NCBI RefSeq assembly: GCF_014650455.1
Contig: NZ_BMUZ01000007.1
Span: 364,388 to 428,387, forward strand
From: Streptomyces xanthochromogenes
GTDB lineage: Bacteria; Actinomycetota; Actinomycetes; Streptomycetales; Streptomycetaceae
Reading direction: 5' to 3'
Length of the DNA stretch: 64,000 bases
A program made the position numbers and the translations under genes. The notes under the pieces were generated by a model, which was not told where the DNA came from, did no database searches, and saw only the letters and a program-made list of their open reading frames with translations. Positions 16,340 through 25,247 of the stretch are shown piece after piece; positions within the stretch are counted from its first letter, which is position 1; each line of letters starts with the position of its first letter.

Positions 16340-17112
16340 CCGCCCCGGTGATCTTCGATCCCTACTCGCTGCCGACCGACGACAACGTCAACAAGTACAC
16401 CTTCTGCGTGGAGCTCAAGTCGAGCCAGTGGTTCCTGCAGAAGGGCAAGATGATCGCCTACTACGGGCAGATCGAGTTCAACGGCGTCGGGCACGGCCGG
16501 CTCGACCGGCTCCTGCGCACGAGCTTCCACTCCCCGCTGCACGCCGGCGACTGGGTGGTCGCGGACGGCAGCGGCAAGATGCTGCTCGCGGACCGCGCCT
16601 TCGACGTGAACAGCTACGACCTGGACGACGGCAACCTGACGATCCGCTCGGGCAACCTGCTCGCCTACCAGCCCTCGCTCGCCCTGAAGCAGTCCATCGT
16701 GCCGGGTTTCCTCACCCTGATCGGCACCGGCAAGTTCGTGGCGGCGTCCAACGGCCCGGTGGTCTTCATGGAGCCGCCGATCCGGGTGGACCCGCAGGCC
16801 CTGGTCGGCTGGGCGGACTGCCCCTCCCCCTGCCACCATTACGACCACGGTTACATGACGGGCGTCCTGGGCGGAATCCGGTCACTCACCGGGCTCGGCG
16901 GAACGTCCGGCGAGGAGCACCAGTTCGAGTTCGTGGGGGCGGGTACGGTCCTGCTCCAGTCCACCGAGGTCCTGATGGCGGAGCAGGCGACCGGCCAGGT
17001 CGCCAACGAGCCCGGGGTGCCGGGCGGCGGCCAGGGCGGCCCCGGCCAGGCCGGTGCGGCACCGCGTCTTCCCGGCCAGCTGGGGGACCTCCAGCGTCGC
17101 TTCGGCCTGTGA
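16336..17112 (+). CDS. AIM24-family protein 3, with Gly/Pro-rich tail
   Basis: This 258-residue member is the most divergent of the trio. It retains KGKMIAYYGQIEFNGVG, SGKMLLADRAFDVNSYDLD and FVGAGTVLLQSTE, and adds a low-complexity Gly/Gln/Pro tail of about 35 residues. A CPSPCHHYDHGY insertion brings two Cys and three His together, a possible metal site not seen in genes 1 and 2. GTG 16336 overlaps the stop of gene 2 (GTGA). Function unknown. Confidence 0.82.
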   Translation: MTAPVIFDPYSLPTDDNVNKYTFCVELKSSQWFLQKGKMIAYYGQIEFNGVGHGRLDRLLRTSFHSPLHAGDWVVADGSGKMLLADRAFDVNSYDLDDGNLTIRSGNLLAYQPSLALKQSIVPGFLTLIGTGKFVAASNGPVVFMEPPIRVDPQALVGWADCPSPCHHYDHGYMTGVLGGIRSLTGLGGTSGEEHQFEFVGAGTVLLQSTEVLMAEQATGQVANEPGVPGGGQGGPGQAGAAPRLPGQLGDLQRRFGL

Positions 17113-17247
17113 GCGGTAGTCTGCGGAGTGTGACGTCGAACGTCTGAGCCCTTCGGGGCCGGGCGCAGGCACGTACGGGGGGCCGCGGGCCGGTTCACGT
17201 GCCCGGCGTCACACACTCTCACTTGGTTCAGAATTCAACTTCTTAGG

Positions 17248-17253
17248 TAGAAT
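17248..17253 (+). promoter_or_regulatory. -10-like box of absC
   Basis: TAGAAT stands six bases before the absC ATG, with an AT-rich TTGGTT (17224-17229) upstream at a long 18-base spacing. No Shine-Dalgarno sequence lies between, so a leaderless transcript is likely. Confidence 0.45.
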
Positions 17254-17259
17254 CCACAT

Positions 17260-17736
17260 ATGGAGACCGAGACGGCCACGAACTGGCTGAGCGACGACGA
17301 GCAGTGCGCCTGGCGCACCTATCTGGACGTCAACAGGATGCTGACGTACCAGATGGAGAAGGACCTGCAGCCGTTCGGCCTGACCAACAACGACTACGAG
17401 ATCCTGGTGAACCTCTCGGAGTCGGCGGACAAGCGGATGCGGATGAGCGACCTCGCGGCCGCCACCCTCCAGTCCAAGAGCCGCCTCTCGCACCAGATCA
17501 CCCGGATGGAGAACGCGGGCCTGGTCCGGCGCGAGAACTGCGAGTCGGACCGGCGCGGGCTCTTCGCCGTGCTCACCGAGCAGGGCACGGCGACCATGGA
17601 GAAGGTCGCCCCGCACCACGTGGCCTCCGTACGGCGTCACTTCATCGACCTGCTGTCGAGCGAGGCGCTGGCCGATCTGCGCGAGTCCCTCGGCCCCGTC
17701 GCCGAGCACCTGCGCGGGCACCGCGGGAAGATCTGA
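17260..17736 (+). CDS. absC: MarR-family pleiotropic antibiotic regulator AbsC
   Basis: The 158-residue MarR protein begins METETATNWLSDDEQCAWRT. It has MRMSDLAAATLQSKSRLSHQ (helix-turn-helix) and the wing ENCESDRRGLFAVLTEQG. This reads, from memory, as a close orthologue of S. coelicolor AbsC (SCO5405, also 158 residues). AbsC binds zinc and controls antibiotic production, notably under zinc limitation. His/Glu-rich positions (APHHVASVRRHFID) could contribute metal ligands. It is flanked by AIM24 genes upstream and convergent meaB, neither a known target. Confidence 0.85.
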   Translation: METETATNWLSDDEQCAWRTYLDVNRMLTYQMEKDLQPFGLTNNDYEILVNLSESADKRMRMSDLAAATLQSKSRLSHQITRMENAGLVRRENCESDRRGLFAVLTEQGTATMEKVAPHHVASVRRHFIDLLSSEALADLRESLGPVAEHLRGHRGKI

Positions 17737-17767
17737 CGCGAGCACGAACCACAAGAGCAGCGGCAGC

Positions 17768-17784
17768 GGCCCGATGAGCGGGCC
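17768..17784. terminator. Candidate hairpin between convergent absC and meaB
   Basis: GGCCCG-atgag-CGGGCC lies in the 139-base gap between the two convergent genes and could stop transcription from absC. Nothing else stands out in the gap. Confidence 0.4.
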
Positions 17785-17875
17785 GACCGCCGCGCACACC
17801 CCGAACTCCCGGCGTTCACCGCGGTGTTGACCCACGCCCCGGCCAGGTCCGGCACCGGGGCTGTCGGCAGGGTCC

Positions 17876-18835
17876 TCAGGCGGTCTCGGTCAGGCTCGTG
17901 ACGAGCTCGTCGGCGGCCGCGTACGGGTCGAGCTCGCCGTCGACGATCCGCTGGGCGAGCGCGTCCAGGCGCTGGTCGCCGTGCAGCGAGCCGATGCGCT
18001 CGCGCAGCGCGGTGACCGCGATGGTCTCGACCTCGCGGGCCGCACGGGCCCGGCGGCGCTCCGTGAGGACACCGTGCTCGGCCATCCAGGCGTGGTGCTT
18101 CTCCAGGGCCTCCAGGACCTCGTCGATGCCCTCGCCGCGGGCCGCCACCGTCTTGACGATGGGCGGGCGCCAGTCCCCGGGGCCGCGTGATTCGCCCAGG
18201 CCCAGCATGTGGTTGAGCTCGCGGGCCGTGGCGTCCGCGCCGTCCCGGTCCGCCTTGTTGACGACGTAGAGGTCCCCGATTTCGAGGATGCCGGCCTTGG
18301 CGGCCTGGATGCCGTCGCCCATGCCGGGTGCGAGCAGCACCACCGAGGTGTCGGCCTGCGAGGCGATCTCGACCTCGGACTGACCCACGCCCACCGTCTC
18401 GACCAGGATCACCTCGCAGCCCGCCGCGTCCAGGACCCGGATCGCCTGGGGTGCGGCCCAGGCCAGGCCGCCCAGGTGGCCCCGGGTGGCCATCGAGCGG
18501 ATGTAGACGCCGGGGTCGGACGCGTGGTCGGACATCCGGACCCGGTCGCCGAGCAGGGCCCCGCCCGAGAAGGGCGAGGACGGGTCGACGGCGAGGACGC
18601 CGACCCGCTTCCCGGCCCGCCGGTAGGCGGTGACCAGCGCGGAGGTGGAGGTCGACTTGCCGACTCCGGGCGAGCCCGTCAGGCCGACCACGTACGCGTT
18701 GCCCGCGAGCGGGGCCAGCGCCGCCATGACCTCCCGCAGCTGCGGGGACGCCCCCTCGACCAGCGAGATCAGCCGGGCGACGGCCCTGGGCCGGCCTTCC
18801 CGGGCCTGGGCCACCAGTTCGGGGACGTCCACCAT
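17876..18835 (-). CDS. meaB: Methylmalonyl-CoA mutase-associated GTPase MeaB
   Basis: This 319-residue G3E GTPase has its P-loop at about 51-62 (GLTGSPGVGKST), VDPSSPFSGGALLGDR, the switch segment VETVGVGQSEVEI and base-recognition NKAD. MeaB chaperones B12-dependent acyl-CoA mutases, gating adenosylcobalamin loading and preventing oxidative inactivation. Potential clients include IcmA (10 kb away) and methylmalonyl-CoA mutase elsewhere. ATG 18835 (MVDVPELVAQ) is favoured over a longer start because GGAG lies 9 bases upstream. It is on the same strand and 90 bases downstream of the thiolase gene. Confidence 0.93.
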   Translation of the reverse strand: MVDVPELVAQAREGRPRAVARLISLVEGASPQLREVMAALAPLAGNAYVVGLTGSPGVGKSTSTSALVTAYRRAGKRVGVLAVDPSSPFSGGALLGDRVRMSDHASDPGVYIRSMATRGHLGGLAWAAPQAIRVLDAAGCEVILVETVGVGQSEVEIASQADTSVVLLAPGMGDGIQAAKAGILEIGDLYVVNKADRDGADATARELNHMLGLGESRGPGDWRPPIVKTVAARGEGIDEVLEALEKHHAWMAEHGVLTERRRARAAREVETIAVTALRERIGSLHGDQRLDALAQRIVDGELDPYAAADELVTSLTETA

Positions 18836-18925
18836 TGCCGCTCCGTTCAGTCGCGTACGCACCGCAGGATCAGAGAGTTGTTGTCCGGGCCACTCTCCGC
18901 TCGGAGTTGCTGCCCGAACCGCTTG

Positions 18926-20128
18926 CTACTTGCCCGGGACGCGAAGGATCAGTGCATCGCCCTGGCCGCCGCCGCCACACAGGGCCGCCGCGCCCACGCC
19001 ACCGCCGCGGCGCTTCAGTTCGAGGGCGAGGTGCAGCACGACGCGGGCGCCGGACATGCCGATGGGGTGGCCGAGCGCGATGGCGCCGCCGTTGACATTC
19101 ACCTTTTCCGGGGACACCCCGAGGTCCTTCATTGACTGGACGGCGACCGCCGCGAAGGCCTCGTTGATCTCGATCAGATCGAGGTCCTCGACCGAGATGC
19201 CCTCCTTGCCGACCGCGTGCCGGATCGCGTTCGAAGGCTGCGACTGGAGCGAGTTGTCGGGGCCCGCGACGTTGCCGTGGGCGCCGATCTCGGCGATCCA
19301 CTCCAGGCCCAGCTCCTCGGCCCTGGCCTTGGACATGACGACGACCGCGGCCGCGCCGTCCGAGATCTGCGAGGAGGTGCCGGCCGTGATGGTGCCGTCC
19401 TTCGCGAAGGCCGGGCGCAGCTTGCCGAGGGATTCGACGGTGGTGTCGGCGCGCACCCCTTCGTCCTTGGCGAACAGGACCGGGTCGCCCTTGCGCTGCG
19501 GGATCTCGACCGGGGTGATCTCGGCCTCGAAGACGCCGTTCTTCTGGGCGGCCGCGGCACGCTGGTGCGAGGCCGCGGCGATCGCGTCCTGCTCGGGGCG
19601 GGCGATGCCGAGGCGGGTGTTGTGCTTCTCCGTGGACTCCCCCATCGGGATGTTCTCGAAGGAGTCGGTGAGACCGTCGTACGCCATCGCGTCGAGCATC
19701 TCGATCGCGCCGTACTTGTAGCCCTCGCGGGACTTGGGCAGCAGGTGCGGGGCGTTGGTCATGGACTCCTGGCCGCCGGCGACCACGATGTCGAACTCGC
19801 CGGCGCGGATCAGCTGGTCGGCGAGGGCGATCGCGTCCAGGCCCGAAAGGCACACCTTGTTGATGGTGAGCGCGGGGACGTTCATCGGGATGCCGGCCTT
19901 GACGGCCGCCTGGCGCGCGGGGATCTGCCCGGCCCCGGCCTGGAGCACCTGGCCCATGATCACGTACTGGACCTGGTCGCCCCCGATGCCGGCCCGGTCC
20001 AGGGCCGCCTTGATGGCGAAGCCGCCGAGATCGGCGCCGGAGAAGGACTTGAGGGAGCCGAGCAGTCGGCCCATGGGCGTACGGGCGCCCGCGACGATCA
20101 CTGAGGTGGTACCGGTCGTTCCAGACAT
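18926..20128 (-). CDS. Acetyl-CoA C-acetyltransferase (thiolase)
   Basis: The 400-residue thiolase has the acylated nucleophile Cys93 in NKVCLSGLDAI, the His of NGGAIALGHPIGMSGAR, and the second active-site Cys in ALCGGGGQGDA. NEAFAAVAVQSM is the usual NEAF signature. It condenses two acetyl-CoA to acetoacetyl-CoA or runs in reverse; with meaB and methylmalonyl-CoA epimerase beside it, a role in C4/propionate-type acyl-CoA metabolism is likely. ATG 20128 has AAGGGG about 11 bases upstream. The promoter region shared with the epimerase contains two interlocking palindromes. Confidence 0.93.
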   Translation of the reverse strand: MSGTTGTTSVIVAGARTPMGRLLGSLKSFSGADLGGFAIKAALDRAGIGGDQVQYVIMGQVLQAGAGQIPARQAAVKAGIPMNVPALTINKVCLSGLDAIALADQLIRAGEFDIVVAGGQESMTNAPHLLPKSREGYKYGAIEMLDAMAYDGLTDSFENIPMGESTEKHNTRLGIARPEQDAIAAASHQRAAAAQKNGVFEAEITPVEIPQRKGDPVLFAKDEGVRADTTVESLGKLRPAFAKDGTITAGTSSQISDGAAAVVVMSKARAEELGLEWIAEIGAHGNVAGPDNSLQSQPSNAIRHAVGKEGISVEDLDLIEINEAFAAVAVQSMKDLGVSPEKVNVNGGAIALGHPIGMSGARVVLHLALELKRRGGGVGAAALCGGGGQGDALILRVPGK

Positions 20129-20179
20129 GAGGCACGGCCCCTTGGGAGGTGAGGGTGTGAACGAGGGTTTACTTCGAAT

Positions 20180-20214
20180 GTACTGAGCAGTACTGCCCAC
20201 GTCACCGGGCAGTA
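20180..20214. promoter_or_regulatory. Two interlocking palindromes in the thiolase/epimerase divergent promoter
   Basis: GTACTG-ag-CAGTAC (20180-20193) shares its right end with TACTGCCC-N8-GGGCAGTA (20191-20214). Three copies of the TACTG/CAGTA half-site face alternately in 35 bases, midway between the two divergent starts. This fits a dimeric repressor controlling both genes. The regulator is not encoded next to it. Confidence 0.6.
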
Positions 20215-20268
20215 GGTGTGATCGCGCGCACGTTGCGTAACCACCCCTGTGAGCGCTGCACTAAGGGC

Positions 20269-20709
20269 ATGCTGACGCGAATCGACCACATCGGGATCGC
20301 CTGTTTCGACCTCGACAAGACCGTCGAGTTCTACCGTGCGACGTACGGATTCGAGGTGTTCCACACCGAGATCAACGAAGAGCAGGGCGTGCGCGAGGCC
20401 ATGCTCAAGATCAACGAGACCTCCGACGGCGGCGCCTCCTACCTCCAGCTCCTGGAACCCACCCGCGAGGACTCGGCGGTCGGCAAGTGGCTGGCCAAGA
20501 ACGGCGAGGGCGTCCACCACATCGCCTTCGGCACCGAGGACGTCACCGCCGACTCCGAGGCCATCCGCGACAAGGGCGTACGCGTCCTCTACGACCAGCC
20601 CCGCACCGGTTCGATGGGCTCGCAGATCACCTTCCTGCACCCGAAGGACTGCCACGGCGTGCTCACCGAACTCGTCACTTCGGCCCCCCGGGGCACCGTC
20701 GCCCACTGA
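20269..20709 (+). CDS. mce: Methylmalonyl-CoA epimerase
   Basis: The 146-residue VOC-fold enzyme has two beta-alpha-beta-beta-beta modules. Metal-binding residues appear at His7 (RIDHIGIA), His in GVHHIAFGTED and Glu in GVLTELVTS. It racemises (2S)- and (2R)-methylmalonyl-CoA, linking propionyl-CoA carboxylase to the B12-dependent mutase and so to polyketide extender units. ATG 20269 has AAGGG 5-9 bases upstream; the frame open from 218 bases further into the gap adds a Cys-rich tail unlike the family. It is divergent from the thiolase. Confidence 0.93.
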   Translation: MLTRIDHIGIACFDLDKTVEFYRATYGFEVFHTEINEEQGVREAMLKINETSDGGASYLQLLEPTREDSAVGKWLAKNGEGVHHIAFGTEDVTADSEAIRDKGVRVLYDQPRTGSMGSQITFLHPKDCHGVLTELVTSAPRGTVAH

Positions 20710-20909
20710 GCCCACACAATGGAGGCCGGACCTCCGGATACTCGGCCCGGTACAGTGGGCGGTTCCGGGCCGGGGTCGGGTCGGGGCCTGGGACCCACGC
20801 CCCTGTTTTGATCTGACACCATTCACCGGGGGCCCGTCCGCTGTTCATCGCGGTCGGACGGCGCTCGTACGGGCAGTGTTCGCGACCAGGGGACGGATGG
20901 GACCGCGCA

Positions 20910-23900
20910 GTGCGGGGCTACGAACGCCAGGAGAGCCAGAGCCACCGGCCTGACGACCACCTCTCGCGGTTCGAGGCCGAGATGGAGCGGCTGAAGACCG
21001 AGCGGGAGAAGGCCGTTCAGCACGCCGAGGATCTCGGCTACCAGGTCGAAGTGCTGCGCGCCAAGCTCCACGAGGCGCGCCGCAATCTCGCGACCCGTCC
21101 CGCCTACGACACGGCGAACGTCGGCTACCAGGCCGAACAGCTGCTCCGCAACGCCCAGATGCAGGCCGAGCAGCTGCGCACGGACGCCGAGCGCGAGCTG
21201 CGCGACGCCCGCGCCCAGACCCAGCGCATCCTCCAGGAGCACGCCGAGCACCAGGCCCGGCTCCAGGCCGAGCTGCACGCCGAGGCCGTCAACCGCCGCC
21301 AGCGCCTCGACCAGGAGCTGGCCGAGCGCCGGGCCACCGTCGAGTCCCACGTCAACGAGAACGTGGCCTGGGCCGAGCAACTGCGGGCCCGCACCGAGGC
21401 GCAGGCCCGCCGGCTGATGGAGGAGTCCCGCGCCGAGGCCGAGCAGTCCCTCGCCGCGGCCCGCGCGGAGGCCACCCGGATCGCCGAGGAGGCCCGCCAA
21501 CGCCTGGGCTCCGAGGCTGAGTCGGCCCGCTCCGAGGCCGAGGCGACCCTGCTGCGCGCCCGCAAGGACGCCGAGCGGCTCCTGAACGCGGCCTCCGAGC
21601 AGGCCCAGGAGGCCACCTCCCACGCCGAGCAGCTCCGTACGACCACCACCGCCGAGTCGGACCAGGCGCGCCAGCAGGCCGCCGAGTTGAGCCGTGCCGC
21701 CGAGCTGCGGATGCAGGAGGCGGAGGCCGCGCTGCGCGAGGCGCGCGCCGAGGCCGAGCGGGCCGTCACCGAGGCCAGGGAGTCGGCGGCCAAGCAGGTC
21801 GCGAGCGCCGAGTCCGCCAACGAGCAGCGCACCCGTACCGCGAAGACCGAGATCGCGCGGTTGGTCGCGGAGGCCACCAAGGAGGCCGAGACCCTCAAGG
21901 CCGAGGCAGAGCAGGCCCTTGAGGACGCGAAGGCGGCCGCCGAACGGCTGCGCACCGAGGCCGCCGAGAAGGCGCGCACCAGCGCCGCCGAGGACACCGC
22001 GGCCCAGCTCGCCAAGGCCGCGCGTACGGCCGAGGAGGTCCTGACCAAGGCATCCGAGGACGCCCGCGAGACCACCCGCAAGGCGTCCGAGGAGGCCGAG
22101 CGGATCCGGCGCGAGGCCGACGCCGAGGCCGAGCGGCTGCGCGGCGAGGCGGCCGAGCAGGCCGACGAGCTCAAGGGCGCGGCCAAGGACGACACCAAGG
22201 AGTACCGGGCCAAGACGGTCGAGCTCCAGGAGGAGGCCCGCAGGCTGCGCGGCGAGGCCGAGCAGCTGCGCGCCGAGGCGGTCGCCGAGGGCGAGCGCAT
22301 CCGGGGCGAGGCGCGACGCGAGGCCGTCCAGCAGATCGAGGAGGCGGCCAGGACCGCCGAGGAGCTGCTCGCCAAGGCGAAGGCGGACGCGGACGAGCTG
22401 CGCACCACCGCGGGCAACGAGGCCGAGCGCGTACGCAATGAGGCCGTCGAGCGGGCCAACACCCTGCGCAAGCAGGCCGAGGAGACCCTTGACCGCACCC
22501 GCGCCGAGGCCGAGCGGATGCGCGCGGAGGCCGAGGAGCAGGCCGAGCAGACCACAACGGACGCCGAGCGGGCGGCCGTTGGCCTGCGCGAGGAGACCGA
22601 GCGGGCGATAGCGGCCCGCCAGGCCGAGGCCGCCGAGGAACTGACCCGCCTGCACACCGAGGCCGAGCAGCGCCACGCCGCCGCCGAGCAGGCCCTCACC
22701 GACGCCCGCGCCGAGGGCGAGCGGATCCGGCGCGAGGCCGCCGAGGAGACCGAACGGATCCGCACCGAGGCCGCCGAGCGCATCCGTACGCTCCAGGCGC
22801 AGGCCGAGCAGGAGGCCGAGCGGCTGCGCACCGAGGCGGCTGCCGACGCCTCGACCGCCCGTTCCGAGGCGGAGGGCGCGGCCGTGCGGCTGCGCGCCGA
22901 GGCGGCTGCCGAGGCCGAGCGGCTCAAGACCGAGGCGCAGGAGACCGCCGACCGGATGCGTGCGGAGGCCGCGGCCGCCGCCGAGCGGGTCGGCGCCGAG
23001 GCCTCCGAGGCGCTCGCCGCCGCCCAGGAGGAGGCCACCCGGCGCCGCCGCGAGGCCGAGGAGACCCTCAACTCGGCGCGCGCGGAAGCCGATTCGGAAC
23101 GCTCCCAGGCCCGCGAGCAGAGCGAGGAGCTGCTCGCCTCGGCCCGCAAGCGGGTCGAGGAAGCACAGGCCGAGGCGCAGCGGCTCGGCGAGGAGGCCGA
23201 CCGGCGCGCCACCGAGCTGGTGTCCACGGCCGAGCAGACCGCCAAGGACGTACGGGATTCGGTGTCCGGGCTCCGCGAGGAGGCCGAGCAGGAGATCGCG
23301 GGTCTGCGCAGTGCCGCCGAGCACGCGGCGGAGCGCACCACGAGCGAGGCGCAGGCGGAGGCGGACCGGGTCCGCGCCGACGCGCACGCCGAGCGGGAGC
23401 GGGCCGGCGAGGACGCGAGCCGCGTCCGTGCGCGGGCGGCGGAGGAGTCCGCGGCCGCGAAGGAGCTGGCCGACCGGACCGTGGCGGACGCCATGGCCGA
23501 GGCGGAGAAGGCCCGTTCGGACGCCTCCGAGTACGCGCAGCGCATGCGTACCGAGGCATCGGACGCGCTGGCCTCCTCCGAACAGGACGCGGCCCGCACC
23601 CGGGCCGAGGCGCGCGAGGACGCCAACCGGATCAGGTCCGACGCCGCGAGCCAGGCCGACCGCCTGGTCGGCGAGGCGACCGCGGAGGCCGAGCGGCTCG
23701 CCGCCGAGTCGACCGCCGAGGCGGAGCGCCTCACCACCGAGGCCCAGCGGGTACGGGTCGAGGGCCGGGCGGAGGCCGACGCGCTGCGCGCCGAGGCGCG
23801 CGAGGAGGCGGACCGGGTCACGTCCGCGGCCCTCGCGGAGGCCGAGCAGGTCACCACCGCCGCGCTCGCCGAGGCCGAGCAGGTCACGACGGCCGCGCGC

Positions 23901-25133
23901 GAGCAGGCCGAGCGGGTCACCGGTCAGGCGCAGGCGGAGGCCGAGCGCACCACCAACGAGGCGAACGCGTATGCCGAGTTGGTCACCACCGAGGCGCGCT
24001 CCGACGCCGGCTCCACGCTCGGCGCGGCCAACGCCGAGGCCGAGCAGACCTTGAACGAGGCGCGCGCCGAGGCCGACCGGGTGCTCGACGAGGCGCGCCG
24101 GGCCGCCGACAAGCGGCGTGGCGACGCGGACGAGCAGGCCGACCAGTTGATCGCGGAGGCGAGCGGCGAGGCCGAGCGGCTGCGCGCCGAGGCCGCCGAG
24201 ACGGTGGGCTCCGCGCAGCAGGCCGCCGAGCGGATCCGCACGGAGGCCGAGAAGAACCGGGCCCGTGCCGACGAGGCGGCCGAGAAGACCCGCAGCGAGG
24301 CCCGTGAGGAGGCCGACCGGCTGCTCGACGAGGCGCGCACGGCCGCAGCCAAGCGGCGCGGCGATGCGGCCGAGCAGGCCGACCAGCTCATCAACAAGGC
24401 CCAGGAGGAGGCGCTGCGCGCCGCCACCGAGGCCGAGGAGCAGGCCGACACGATGGTCGGCGCGGCCCGCAAGGAGGCCGAGAGGATCGTCGCGGAGTCG
24501 ACGGTCGAGGGCAACTCCCTGGTGGAGAAGGCCCGTACGGACGCCGACGAGCTGCTCGCCGGGGCCCGCGCGGACGCCACCGCCATAAGGGAACGCACCG
24601 AGGAGGTGCGCTCGCGCACCGAGGCGGAGATCGAGGAGCTGCACGACCGGGCCCGCCGCGAGAGCGCCGAGCAGATGAAGACGGCGGGCGAGCGCGTCGA
24701 CAAGCTGGTGAAGGCCGCGACCGAGCAGTCCGCCCAGGCCCAGGCCAAGGCCAAGGAGCTGGTGTCCGACGCCAACTCCGAGGCGGGCAAGGTGCGGATC
24801 GCCGCCGTGAAGAAGGCGGAGGCGCTGCTCAAGGAGGCCGAGACCAAGAAGGCCGAGCTGATCCGCGAGGCCACCGCACTGCGCGACGAGGCGGCGGCCG
24901 AGGCGCGCCGCACGGTCGAGGAGGGCAAGCGTGAACTCGACGTCCTGGTCCGACGGAGGGCCGACATCAATGCCGAGATCTCCCGTGTCCAGGACGTACT
25001 TGAGGCGTTGGAATCATTCGAGGCGCCGACCGCGGGCGGCAAATCCGGTTCCGGCAGCGGCTCTTCACCAGGTGTCAAGGCAGGTGCGGCGGCCGGGGCG
25101 ACACGTTCGAGTGGCAAGTCTTCGGAGGGCTAG
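20910..25133 (+). CDS. scy: Scy, giant coiled-coil organiser of the hyphal tip
   Basis: This 1407-residue protein is almost entirely coiled coil. A conserved N-terminal segment (HLSRFEAEMERLKTEREKAV) is followed by long Ala/Glu/Arg repeats of the form AEAERLRAEA, including exact 11-residue (hendecad) repeats at ALAEAEQVTTA. The C-terminus ends ISRVQDVLEALESFEAPTAG and a Gly/Ser tail. It matches, from memory, S. coelicolor Scy (SCO5397), a scaffold with DivIVA and FilP that sets tip position and branching. GTG 20910 gives the family N-terminus MRGYE. It is longer than my recollection of the coelicolor protein (about 1326); an internal ~80-residue duplication near residues 1055-1170 could account for it. 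Confidence 0.93.
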   Translation: MRGYERQESQSHRPDDHLSRFEAEMERLKTEREKAVQHAEDLGYQVEVLRAKLHEARRNLATRPAYDTANVGYQAEQLLRNAQMQAEQLRTDAERELRDARAQTQRILQEHAEHQARLQAELHAEAVNRRQRLDQELAERRATVESHVNENVAWAEQLRARTEAQARRLMEESRAEAEQSLAAARAEATRIAEEARQRLGSEAESARSEAEATLLRARKDAERLLNAASEQAQEATSHAEQLRTTTTAESDQARQQAAELSRAAELRMQEAEAALREARAEAERAVTEARESAAKQVASAESANEQRTRTAKTEIARLVAEATKEAETLKAEAEQALEDAKAAAERLRTEAAEKARTSAAEDTAAQLAKAARTAEEVLTKASEDARETTRKASEEAERIRREADAEAERLRGEAAEQADELKGAAKDDTKEYRAKTVELQEEARRLRGEAEQLRAEAVAEGERIRGEARREAVQQIEEAARTAEELLAKAKADADELRTTAGNEAERVRNEAVERANTLRKQAEETLDRTRAEAERMRAEAEEQAEQTTTDAERAAVGLREETERAIAARQAEAAEELTRLHTEAEQRHAAAEQALTDARAEGERIRREAAEETERIRTEAAERIRTLQAQAEQEAERLRTEAAADASTARSEAEGAAVRLRAEAAAEAERLKTEAQETADRMRAEAAAAAERVGAEASEALAAAQEEATRRRREAEETLNSARAEADSERSQAREQSEELLASARKRVEEAQAEAQRLGEEADRRATELVSTAEQTAKDVRDSVSGLREEAEQEIAGLRSAAEHAAERTTSEAQAEADRVRADAHAERERAGEDASRVRARAAEESAAAKELADRTVADAMAEAEKARSDASEYAQRMRTEASDALASSEQDAARTRAEAREDANRIRSDAASQADRLVGEATAEAERLAAESTAEAERLTTEAQRVRVEGRAEADALRAEAREEADRVTSAALAEAEQVTTAALAEAEQVTTAAREQAERVTGQAQAEAERTTNEANAYAELVTTEARSDAGSTLGAANAEAEQTLNEARAEADRVLDEARRAADKRRGDADEQADQLIAEASGEAERLRAEAAETVGSAQQAAERIRTEAEKNRARADEAAEKTRSEAREEADRLLDEARTAAAKRRGDAAEQADQLINKAQEEALRAATEAEEQADTMVGAARKEAERIVAESTVEGNSLVEKARTDADELLAGARADATAIRERTEEVRSRTEAEIEELHDRARRESAEQMKTAGERVDKLVKAATEQSAQAQAKAKELVSDANSEAGKVRIAAVKKAEALLKEAETKKAELIREATALRDEAAAEARRTVEEGKRELDVLVRRRADINAEISRVQDVLEALESFEAPTAGGKSGSGSGSSPGVKAGAAAGATRSSGKSSEG
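24072..24420 (+). repeat. 80-residue direct repeat inside scy
   Basis: The block ADRVLDEARRAADKRRGDAD (from 24072) recurs as ADRLLDEARTAAAKRRGDAA (from 24312), 240 bp later and in frame. Both are followed by EQADQLI. DNA identity stays high over about 90 bases. This is a codon-preserving duplication rather than general coiled-coil similarity. Confidence 0.7.
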
Positions 25134-25247
25134 CCACTCAAAAGGCTGGACATTCTCCAGATCAAACGGGCATCCGCTCGATGACACGCCGCTTGGGCCC
25201 CTAGGATTCCCCCTATCACCTCACCGGTCTCATTCGACAGGAACCCC

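Noticed and set aside
17737..17875. Small gene after absC
   Set aside because: The apparent frame is the +2 shadow of absC running on; no start or composition support.
20823..24644. Antisense open frame of about 1270 residues opposite scy, Leu/Gly-rich
   Set aside because: It is the mirror of the Ala/Glu-rich repeat codons of scy in very GC-rich DNA; no start signal or domain, and scy is well supported.
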